Below, piece by piece: positions 12,101-24,100 of a stretch of 64,000 nt of DNA. Source of the DNA: Fragum whitleyi (lineage: Eukaryota > Mollusca > Bivalvia > Cardiida > Cardiidae); the NCBI GenBank assembly GCA_948146395.1, contig OX411543.1, positions 72,034,948-72,098,947 of the forward strand, written 5' to 3'. The notes below the pieces were generated by a model. That model made no database searches and was not told the DNA's origin. It saw nothing but the letters and a program-made list of their open reading frames with translations. Both the position numbers and the translations under genes were made by a program. Numbering within the stretch: position 1 is the stretch's first letter; every line of letters begins with the position of its first letter.

Positions 12101-15100
12101 ATTACATTATTTCCAAGCCTCAAATTGCTATATTTGTGCCGAGTTTTGGACCTTGGACAAAATTTCAAATTTTGGGAGAAGTTTCTTCACACAGACTACA
12201 AAATAAGCCAACTGCTTTAATTAAAATTAGGAAAATCTGCATTATAGATTTTATAGCTCCTTGCAGGGATAATTAACTGATAAAAAGTATTTCCTTTGGT
12301 CATATTAAGATAGTTAAAAGAACATAGGCAGAAGTACAATTAAGAGGTGGGTATCAAATCAGGGCTCGTGCTAGAGTTTGAAATTGAGGAGTCATTGAAA
12401 TTCTAAGGGTCAAAATTCATTCTAAAGGGGTCAAAACAACAGAAAAGGCAAATTGAGAATAGAACTTTACGCGTTTCAGTGTCAACTGACCTTTCCTTGT
12501 AAAAATATAAAGGGAAAAATAAAAAAGTACTTAGTAGAATACTAAAAAGTACACAAGATATAACATTCAACATTTGAGTGATAAAACCCAGTTTTAACCC
12601 TTATAAATTTCTCTCAAGAGGGTCAAAATGACCCCCTTTGGAGAAATTTCTACGGGTCAAAATAGGATACAAGCTCTGCTTCATTTCTCAATGAAACCCC
12701 ATGTTGTGAGTACTCAATTGAATCACCTTGACGAGACAATTCCAATGAGTACAAACAACATATTAAGGTTTGTTCAATCGTCATTGAAAAACTGTGATCT
12801 GAAATTCCAAAATAGCTCTGCACAGGTATGATGGACAATACTCACTCTGAAAGAGGGAAAAGCCTCTACGTCATATTTTCTACATATATCTGTGTTATTT
12901 TGTTCTGCACAATCAATAGCAGAAATCTTTATAACTGGTCTCCAAGCTGAAGAAAAATATCAACTTACATCAATTTTGAGTAAAAATATGGAACTAATGA
13001 ATAATTGCCTCATAATAATTAACCCTTGTCATGCTCAATTAAAAACCTTAGCAAAATTATATATAAATCAAAGTGCTGAAAGCTCTGTATTTCCTAATTG
13101 TGAGTTAGCATTTGATTTTTGAAAATATAATTTCTGAAACTTTTCTCGTTTAAAAGGCAAATCAGGTTGTATGGACTAAGATCAGACTGCACATATGTGC
13201 AGGCTGATGTTACAATAGTCCATACCTCCTGTCAAAGCAGGAATATTCCGGATCAGCATGACAAGGGTAACCTCCGTTTAATATAACTTAAAAAATGGAG
13301 AAGCAGGATTTAACCAATAAGGCTTTAGTGTCAAAATAGAAGACAAGCTATTTTTTTTTCAGAAGAAAATGATACCCTTGTGAACACTTTAAAATAAGTT
13401 CATGGTCAGAATATGTTCAATTTTTGCCAAACAAACCAATTTCAAAATCATTTACAATAGTACAGTATATTTGAATAGACCAGACAGAGGGCTTCAATTT
13501 TGCAGCTACAACTGAAAACAAGGGTAACAGACACAAGCAAGTTTTAAGAAGGGTCATCAAATCGATGGCTCAGTGCAAAACAGTTATAACTGCCTATAAA
13601 CATATAGGCAGTTACAACTGTTTTGCCCTGAGTCATCAAAATGAAAATTCACTCTAAGTTTGGCATAATTTGCTCACTGGTTTAGGAAGAGACATTCATA
13701 GATTTTAAAATCATAAACAGCCTCACCCTACCAACCCCATTTTTAGGGATGAAACAAGATTTAGCCAAAGAGTTTTGAGAAGGCTTCCCAGGGAGCATGT
13801 CTGCCATAATTGGCTGGCAATGGCTCACTGGTTACAGAGAAGATAATTAAAGAATCAGCCCCATACTAGCTGCCATGCCAATTACATTGTATTCTGGGGT
13901 CAATCATCATTTTGCTAAATGTTTTGTTTTAATGACCCTAAAGTTGTAATTTCCCTCTCATGAATCAATTATTCTAACCTTTACAATGACTGTTCTTAAA
14001 ACCTTTTTTCTATGTATTCATTGAAATATTTTCAAACATTTTCAGAAGTTCTGAATAATTAACTGGAGATTTTCCCTTGTAATAATTTATTCAAAACATT
14101 TCCCCAAAATGAAATCTAGCACATCTAATAGTAAAACTTCTAATCATGGTAAGCAGGCAGTAGCCAGTATAATGGTTTTATTTTTGAGATACTTTAAGCT
14201 ACTGCTTGGATGCTGATTCCAAGTGTAAATTACACTGTGAGAAAATGAGTTTGATCTTACTGACTTATAAAGCATGTGGTTTTTAAAGCTAATACATTTT
14301 TGTCAGTTTCTTTGTAGCCCATGAGGGTTTGCAGACAAAGTTATCATTCTAGTAACAATGTAGTCATCAACCTTGTATATCATCTTGTAAAGTTGGATCA
14401 GATCCCTTCATGGACATCTGTATTCTAAGGTTGGTCAATCCAGTTCATGTAGATTCTCAAGCCAATTAAATTTGATTATCATTCTGTTTAGTTGCTAGTT
14501 GTAACAAGCTACGAAATTCATTTACTGCCTCTATTATTCTCTAAGGCACGTAAAAAGATGAAACCTAAGATTTTTTTTTTTCTACCATGCAATTTCAGAT
14601 TTGTCCATAAAATTTCACAGTTCGTTACTAATTCAAGTATTTTGAAGATACCTTGTCTTGATTCACTAAAAAGAAGACATAGCTACCAAATAAGCTTCTA
14701 TCATTTGGTAAAGCATTGCAATGACTGGGGAATACCTCACTTGATTTGATGGCATTTGGGGAGCCTTATATACCAGGTTTGAAATCTCTTATTTTCACAA
14801 TTCTGTACTTATTGCTGCAACTGGTTTTATATAGTGGAGTGTTTTGAATTCTGAGTTATTGCTATGAAAACTCCTGCAGTTAGTGTTGATGAGTCTAAAG
14901 TTCCTTTTTGCCGACACTTAAATAATGAAGAGTTATTTGTATGGTTATCCGAGGAAGACAAGCGTGATTTACGCGATGTAGATCCACTTCTACTAGCCAG
15001 GCTGCTTGTGTACAGAGGTTGGAAGGGTACATTTCATAGGCGTATCTAGGATTTTGAAATTTGGACACATTCAGAAAGTGAAAACCAAAGAATATATAGG

Positions 15101-18100
15101 ATAAGGGCAATATGTGCACTGTGACGAAAGGTGAATGCCCTCCGTCTACCCCCTTTTAATAATTTGAGCGTTGGTGAATAATCAAAACATCGTAACTACA
15201 GCTTGAATAAGCTGTAGTTTCGCTGTTCTGATCCAATCATCAACAATATTTTTCAACAGATAATTATTTCTTTTACTCACTTGCCTAAATTGTGTAATGG
15301 GAGTTACGCCCTTGCATTTTTGCTGTTATTGCGTGCAGAGTCATCAATATACCATAAGGGGCTGTACATATTTGAAGTGACTTAAATCTAAAGCAGTCAA
15401 TATTAACCCTTGTCATGCTGAACCAGGAATATTTCTGCTTTGACAGGAGGTATAGGCAAAGATCAGCCTGCACATAAGTGCAGTCTGATCTTAGTTCATA
15501 CCACCTGAATTTCATTTTTAAACCAGAAAGGCGTAAAACAATGCATCTCCAAAATCAATAATCACTCACATTTGATATCTTCCAGTGGTTTTAGCACTTT
15601 GATTTTGATTTTACATTTATTTTGCAAAGATTTTTATTCAGCATGACAAGGGTTAATGTTCTTGTACTTGCAACAAAGCAATTGGATGTGTGAGTGTCTT
15701 GCTAATAAATCAAAGTCCGCAGAGGACATTTCAATGCATGATCTGTGATGCCACACTGACCAGCCATCACATGTAATACCACCAAGAAGCTCCTAGATGA
15801 CTGGCATTTCACCACACAGGCCACATGGATATATGTTTGAGATTTTTTTTCTGACCCAGGGTTTAGTTGGATGTCTCTACTCAGTATCAATGAGCAGATA
15901 CAGGTAATTTAAGTATGATTTTTGTCTTGAATATTCCAGATGTTTTTGAATGGCCAAAAACTATTTTTTCTGTCACAGGAACGTTTTAAGCACTGTCATT
16001 TAACGTTCTTAATGCAATAGCTTGGGGTGACATTTGAAACTCTCTTCTACCATGAAGAGCCCCACGAGTATAATGTTTAGGCGGTTTCTATGTCGTGCAA
16101 ACTTTTTGTTTAAGTTCTAGTCACAAAAATTCAATCCCATTGAAGAAAAGTCTGAAGAAATCCACTGAATTTGTTTCATTCAAAATGTAGTTACAACATT
16201 ACCTACCATCTGCATTCTTTTCCCCAAAAAAATTCAAATGTAAAAAAAACACATTTTTTTGCACTACAAAACTTATAGATGTTTTTAAACTCAATTCATA
16301 ACACTGAGCAGAGTTGTGTGGGAATGGGTAAGCACCCACACTTTTATCTTCGTACTTTTGGTTTTGCCTAGCCTGGCTCCCAGGCTGTCAGTTAGTTTAA
16401 AAATTAATAAGGTAGACCCCTCATGTGTAACTATTTTATTTCAAATTACCTCCCATATTCTCAAAAACTGACACACTGATCAGCCAGTCAGAGAATATAA
16501 GCTGATAAGAAATTTTCTTTCTCTAGTTGAATTTTGCTTATTTTATCACAATACTTCAGATCAGTGGGACGGGAGGCAGTCTAGGTTTTGCCCTGAGCTC
16601 TACGAGATAAACAACAACTTCTGATGAATTCTGACTGAATTTTTGAAGAGTATGGTCCCTTTGGAATTGAAGGCCCCCTTTCTAAATTAGAAAAAAATGG
16701 TCAAAATATGAAAAATAAATTATTGTAAAAATTCAATAGAAAGATATATTAGACACACATATGCATTCTTTGTAAAAATTGAATCAAACAATTTGTATAT
16801 CATCTTTGAAGTGGACAAGTGGTAGGGCATGCCATAGCAACCGGAGTTAATAATCTTTTTATTTATAGTCGTGGGTTTGTATGAGGTACAGTTAACAATT
16901 AACATAAGCTATGTATAGCTTTTAACCGACTTTTTACTCATTCTAGATGTTATCAATTTTGCGTGAGAAATTCGAGAGGCAGTGGAATCCTTTTTTTTTT
17001 TTTTTCGTGGAAGGGTTTTCATCCACTGCTACCCATTTACAGCAGGGTGGACTGAGGCATCGACTTTTAAGTTTCTTGCCCAAGGAAACACCTCGCTGCC
17101 ACCAGGACTCGAACCCCTGACCTTCGGATCAGGAGACCGACGCTCTAACCACTGAGCTATCGAGGCAGTTTTTCATGATTTACAATATTCTGTGAAATAT
17201 TTTGAAAGGCCTTGTCTTAATGACTTCCTCTGTGAAGTTTGTGTATGAAATCCAATGACTTGATTAGGTAATTTGTTGACGGATGGGCGCACGGATGGAC
17301 AGATGAAGAACAAGCCATAAATCGTTACAGTTAATACTGGCACTAATTGCAACTGAACTATGCTAAAAATAAGTGGTTTTCAGCGCTCTCAATAAGGGCC
17401 AAAATCAGGAAGTTTTGTAATTCCATGTTAGGATTTCAGGAATTTTTTTTAGGAAGTAAGGAATTTTTACCCCCCCTCCCCCTGCTATCCCCCCGGCACA
17501 CACAACTTCCTTTTTCTGTACACTTTGTAAATGCTTGTTTCCTTGTTAAATGTAAGTTAAATTTTTGCTCCCAAATTCCATGATTCTTGCTGGTCCTCTA
17601 AGAATAAACGACTTCCAAGCCTTAAAACGTGTAGCTTAGACTTTAAGCTGTAGGGACGAGCTTTGGTTTACAATCCCCTTTTATTACTTTCATTGAATAA
17701 ATTATGGAAACTAACATGAGAAAATGTGGAGTTTCTATTTGGAATCGGTCTTTAGCTGTATCTTGCGCGGTGGGCCTAGGAAATGCGGCTTACTCAATTT
17801 TTGTTTTCCGATGTTTTGGTATCAGGCGATATTACGGAAATTAATGCAGCTTTAATTTTCCTCGGCCTGTTGTTCCAAAGATGGCGAACATTCTAGGTAG
17901 TGTGCCAATAAAACTTTAAGTTCTAAGCCTATTTAAACTTACGCAGAATTATCCAAATAGCAGAAGTCAAGAATCAAAGCACTGAAAGTACTGATGGTGA
18001 ACGAATTTGTTGGCATTCTAAAGCGATATATTGAATTCGTTGAGAAAAGAGAAATTATGTATGTAAAAATAACCAAGGGAAAGTGTCTCGTCAAAATTCT

Positions 18101-21100
18101 AAATTCAAAGAAAGAGAAAGAGAGGAAAAGAAAGGTAGAGAGAGTGATAGACAGAGACAGACCGATAGACATAGAGCGATAAGCCTAGAGAAAAGAAAAC
18201 AGGCAACTATAGTGTCTAGACTAATGATTCTTTTCTTAACTCAAAAATAGCAGTCAGAAAAGTAATTCAATTTCCACATGCGGAACCCATATTTTAGCAG
18301 ATTAAACAGCAGTCTTTCTGCATTTTGACTTTTAACGTTATCCGCTATGGCTCTAGTACGACCTGGATGGGGTCCCCCATCCTCCGAAATAAAAGACCGC
18401 TGTTTCGTAATTGTAATTACAGGGTTTTGGTCTCTTTCGGTAATATTAAGTCTTGTGAAAGAATAATTATCTGATGCAATTGCGTAAAAAATAATTTAAA
18501 TAAACAACAACAACAACAACAAAAAACAATTCGATAAAATCAATGTAGGAAGGTATTTTGTAAAGCTAATGAGTTGTCCAAATATAGTCGTTGTTCAAAT
18601 TCTATTGCTCCTACCAAACGGCGGATAATCGCAAACCTAAGAGGGTAGAAGATGGCAGCTACGTACAGATGTATGCTAATTATAGTTCTGGTGCGAGAAA
18701 TACCAATTTCCATGTTAAGGTAAAGGTGCTCCAGTCCACAGGCGATTGATTCACAATCCTAATTTCGTTTTTTTTGTAATATTTTACATACTTCCGGTAA
18801 AACAAATAGATGAATGATTGTATTGAGGAAATTCTAGAGCCATCCGAGGGATAGAAGCGCTACTATACAGCTGTAGTTACGATGTCAAGTACTTTGAAAA
18901 AAAATCCATTCGATGTTAAAATTAGGTCTATCGTGTTGGGATATTTGTTCATTTGATTCTTTAATTTATTTATCTATTTACGACATTCATATATTAACAG
19001 TAAATCGTACCGAGATTGCTATATCCCCTGTTTTCCGGCCTTGTTTGAAACGAAAATAAAACCAAACCAGGGAATGGAATTTGGGTAATATGATACAAAA
19101 ATACCCGTAACCGAAGATATTTACATTACACAAGTATGCAACAACAAGCTTTAAGATAAAAAGGATTTAAGCAAAAGGCGTAAATTTGGTAATTGAGAAC
19201 ATAAGTTATCTGACAATGGGTTAAATTTTACTTCATATCAAGGTTGGTCACGGACAAGTGGTGCGTGTTTATGTTCCAATGAGAATGTTGACTAAATATA
19301 CCGTATTCACCTTTTAGACGCGCCCTCCCTAAAAATCGCGCTCCCCCATAAATACGATTTTCAGGCCCTTGACTATACGATCAACAACATCCAACCGTCC
19401 ACGGTCCGTGGTGAAAAATCCGGCCTCGAATTTAATTTCAATAGCTGCTACTCCACGACGTAATGTTCAATAGATTGTGGGTTAACTATATTAAATTCCT
19501 ATCAGGATAAGGCTGGTTGCGTCATTAAAAGATCGTTCAACATCTGAAAAACTAGCGCGTCCTAAATTGCGGTCTTCCGGAAGCGCGAAAGGTTAAAATT
19601 TAACACCGATTTAAAAAATTTTCTCGTTATTCTTCATAAGTCACATGCGAACAAAATCCCCTTTCGTTGTTACGAAAATATTTCTGAAATCATTTCACCT
19701 TCTGCAAATATACTAAATATCCGAGTCAAATGATTAAATCCTAGTCACAACTATACTGTTAAAATAGGAAAACCCCCGTAAAATCTGGTGTGTGACTTAT
19801 TTCAAAAGCGACGTCGCCGCTTGCACGAATCTGGGGACTTCAAAGGGTGCCGACACGCGGTGACCCAGCTAGCTCCAGACGTGTTGTGTTTTCACTACGA
19901 AACACTTTCATTTCATGTAACGGGTGCATTTACACATCACGAAATTTTAGGTTTTAATACGGGATTATTTATTTCATACGTGAATAGGTAATGATTTATT
20001 AGACCGCTTTGTCCATCGGTACAAATAATAACAATAATAATAATCACGGCTTCTGCTAACACAATCACTTGCTTTTGAAAGCTTCAATTAATGGTCGAGG
20101 ATGACCGTATTTCGATAGATGACTTTAAATGACAGAATTACAATTCATTAGCTAACATTTTATTTTATTTTTTTAAATCTATAGCCTTAATAGATAAATA
20201 GAAAAGCGTATTGGGTAGCGTACGTATTTCAATCGATAATTACGAACATGTTAACAGTTTGCTTCTCTTAGGTACCAAAATACGTATTTCTTTTTAATAA
20301 AGTAAAAGAGTCTGAAATAATAGCGCCCCCACGACGATTTGCATCGCGCCCGGGCGCGTTTAATAGGAGTAATACGGTAGGAACATTCCATTCGCTTGTA
20401 AACTTGACCTTTCGTAACATATAAGCAAAGACTTCATTCATAAGAAGGCAGGTAAAATCGTAGTAGGTCATCACGTGTGGTATGGCCAATCAGGGGTGTG
20501 TAGAAGTTCAAGAGTTCACGACCTCAATAAACACACATTTCCGGCAAATTACTACAAGCTGCAATGCGAAGGTTTAAATCAAAAACATAGTATCTGTCTA
20601 TACAGTGCACAGACACAAACTTTGTTTTTGCTCTTAAGTCTTGACAATCTTACGCCGATCAAAAATTCGCTCGTATAGACATTCCAAGATAATTTTGTGT
20701 TTTTAAAGGGTAATTTTCATTATCTTCACTTGATACAGAATGCTAGTATCATTTATTTAACGAAATAATCAGTGATTTTGTAGAGAAAAGTCTATAGAGA
20801 TACTAAATTGAATATAAAGAGGCACTGCTTTATTCAAAACCTATTAAGATCCTACAGGATTTTCCATACACGGTATATAACACTGGTGAACGAAATTTCG
20901 TTCACCAAAAATTCGTCATTTCAAATCTCTTGTCAGACAATTTGTTGCAGACAACTTGAAATGACGTCATTGGGATTTCCCCCACTTTCTCTGAAGATGC
21001 CGATTCTACACGTATATAAACGAGGATAGCCGAATGACCTTTCGTAAATGTTTTCTGATAGCGTCTTTTTCACTTTGGATCAATTACCCTTAGATCTATT

Positions 21101-24100
21101 CTAAGAGTTTTAGGAAGCAATATTTCTAAATTTTATTGGTCTGAGCTGCATGAACTACGTTTGATATAACGAATTTTCCCCTGATTTGAATTTTGTTTGT
21201 TTCAATAATCCAAAGGACCCTGGCGATCTGTATCCGAATAAGAAAGATAATGACAGAGGCGGTAATGACGCATCGCTAAACCGACAAGATTGCGTAATCA
21301 GAGACTGGTTGTTATAGCGACAGTTTAATACCCCGCGCGTTACACATGCCGTCTTTCGATCAGCTATAATGTGTTTGCTTGCGTTGATTATCGATATTTT
21401 GCATGTGTAGACTTAAGTTAAATCCTTAATTAGGTAAATTCATAAAACGTCTGGGGTCAAATTACAGGACGTTTTCCTTGAATCTCGGACGTTTCTGGGT
21501 TTGATTTTCCGGACGTAATTTCTGAAATTCTGGACGTATATAACATGGATGTCTGCTTATTGTGAGCCCTGGGTTTTGATAGCAAAATGATGATAGAAGA
21601 TGAAATTACGGCCAGAATATTTCGAATTTGCAGATGTTAAAGATGAACACGGTAGATATCAGAAAGTGAAAGAGCTACCTCTCGTCAAATTAATCCATGT
21701 TGATTAGCTTTATGAGAAGCTCCCTGTTAGCAGTAAAGAGCCAGTCCACAATTTTCTATTCTCAAATCTGCAATATTTGTGTTGACAAATAACTTGATTA
21801 GCACATTCAATTCCAATTTCAAATAAGACAGTCATGGAATTATATATTGCGTGTAAACTCTCAAACAACACCAGCGAGGATCCGATGAAGTTGTTGTGGC
21901 ATATAAAAAGCGAATGTCAGATGTTTCTTTAATTTCAATATCAAATATTTAATTTGAATGATAATTTGAGAACGTATGAGACAGTTTTGACTTTTACTAC
22001 TTTAATAATTTGACCATAAAACATACGTAATACGGTAAATCTCCCAAATAAATATTTGCGTCCCGAAAAAAGCATGACCACTTCTTGTTTTACATACATC
22101 TACATGAGAAAATGTGGAGTTTCTATTTGGAATCGGTCTTTAGCTGTATCTTGCGCGGTGGGCCTAGGAAATGCGGCTTACTCAATTTTTGTTTTCCGAT
22201 GTTTTGGTATCAGGCGATATTACGGAAATTAATGCAGCTTTAATTTTCCTCGGCCTGTTGTTCCAAAGATGGCGAACATTCTAGGTAGTGTGCCAATAAA
22301 ACTTTAAGTTCTAAGCCTATTTAAACTTACGCAGAATTATCCAAATAGCAGAAGTCAAGAAAAATTCGTCATTTCAAATCTCTTGTCAGACAATTTGTTG
22401 CAGACAACTTAAAATGACGTCATTGGGATTTCCCCCACTTTCTCTGAAGATGCCGATTCTACACGTATATAAACGAGGATAGTCGAATGACCTTTCGTAA
22501 ATGTTTTCTGATAGCGTCTTTTTCACTTTGGATCAATTACCCTTAGATCTATTCTAAGAGTTTTAGGAAGCAATATTTCTAAATTTTATTGGTCTGAGCT
22601 GCATGAACTACGTTTGATATAACGAATTTTCCCCTGATTTGAATTTTGTTTGTTTCAATAATCCAAAGGACCCTGGCGATCTGTATCCGACTAAGAAAGA
22701 TAATGACAGAGGCGGTAATGACGCATCGCTAAACCGACAAGATTGCGTAATCAGAGACTGGTTGTTATAGCGACAGTTTAATACCCCGCGCGTTACACAT
22801 GCCGTCTTTCGATCAGCTATAATGTGTTTGCTTGCGTTGATTATCGATATTTTGCATGTGTAGACTTAAGTTAAATCCTTAATTAGGTAAATTCATAAAA
22901 CGTCTGGGGTCAAATTACAGGACGTTTTCCTTGAATCTCGGACGTTTCTGGGTTTGATTTTCCGGACGTAATTTCTGAAATTCTGGACGTATATAACATG
23001 GATGTCTGCTTATTGTGAGCCCTGGGTTTTGATAGCAAAATGATGATAGAAGATGAAATTACGGCCAGAATATTTCGAATTTGCAGATGTTAAAGATGAA
23101 CACGGTAGATATCAGAAAGTGAAAGAGCTACCTCTCGTCAAATTAATCCATGTTGATTAGCTTTATGAGAAGCTCCCTGTTAGCAGTAAAGAGCCAGTCC
23201 ACAATTTTCTATTCTCAAATCTGCAATATTTGTGTTGACAAATAACTTGATTAGCACATTCAATTCCAATTTCAAATAAGACAGTCATGGAATTATATAT
23301 TGCGTGTAAACTCTCAAACAACACCAGCGAGGATCCGATGAAGTTGTTGTGGCATATAAAAAGCGAATGTCAGATGTTTCTTTAATTTCAATATCAAATA
23401 TTTAATTTGAATGATAATTTGAGAACGTATGAGACAGTTTTGACTTTTACTACTTTAATAATTTGACCATAAAACATACGTAATACGGTAAATCTCCTAA
23501 ATAAATATTTGCGTCCCGAAAAAAGCATGACCACTTCTTGTTTTACATACATCTACATACATCTGTAGTTCAGGGTCGCAAGACATCATCGTCTTCTATA
23601 ACCCCCTCATGATTATAAACCCAGTTCTTATCCGGTAGGGTGGTAAATTGCGCATTTCCCATATACTTGTCCAGGCGGTTTTTAAAAGCATTCACAGATG
23701 GTGCATCTATTATCAAATCTGGTAGCAAGTTCCATTCACTGACAACCCTTACTGAGAAGAATGATTTCCGGATGTCCTTTCTACAACTCTTTGTCTTTAT
23801 TTTTAACTGGTGCCCTCTTGTTATGGAGTTGTCACACAATTCAAAAAACCTAGTGAAGTTGATATCCTCTTTCATGTGAAGTAATTTGTAAACTGCTATC
23901 ATGTCGCCACGAAATCTACGATATGCAAGGGTTGGAACTTTCAATATACGGAGCCTTTCACTATAAGGTAAGTCACGAACTGAGCTGACAAGTTTTGTAG
24001 CACGTTTTTGTACTCTTTCCAGGGAATCAATGTCCTTTTTAAAGCGAGGATGCCATATTATGTTACAAAATTCTAAATTAGGTCGAATCAATGTCTTGTA

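Larger units (their letters stand above)
17716..22103. repeat. Tandem duplication, long copy (4,388 bp)
   Basis: Unit = S (17716-17973), U (17974-20906) and R (20907-22103). S and R recur immediately to the right without U. The sequence has visibly more CpG than its surroundings. No gene is recognised; low-complexity GAGAAAGA and CAA/AAT runs occur in U. Confidence 0.9.

Noticed and set aside
16984..17161. Functional tRNA gene on the minus strand
   Set aside because: A and B boxes are present but the acceptor stem does not close and a SINE body with poly-A tail follows.
17939..18182. Opposed 62-77-codon frames at 17939-18182
   Set aside because: Low-complexity GAGAAAG/GACAGA sequence keeps both strands open; no splice or family support.
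20907..23558. R1 and R2 as long terminal repeats of an LTR retrotransposon
   Set aside because: Only the 258-bp S segment lies between them, there are no TG..CA ends, primer-binding site or gag-pol, and S also precedes the long copy, so a tandem duplication explains it better.
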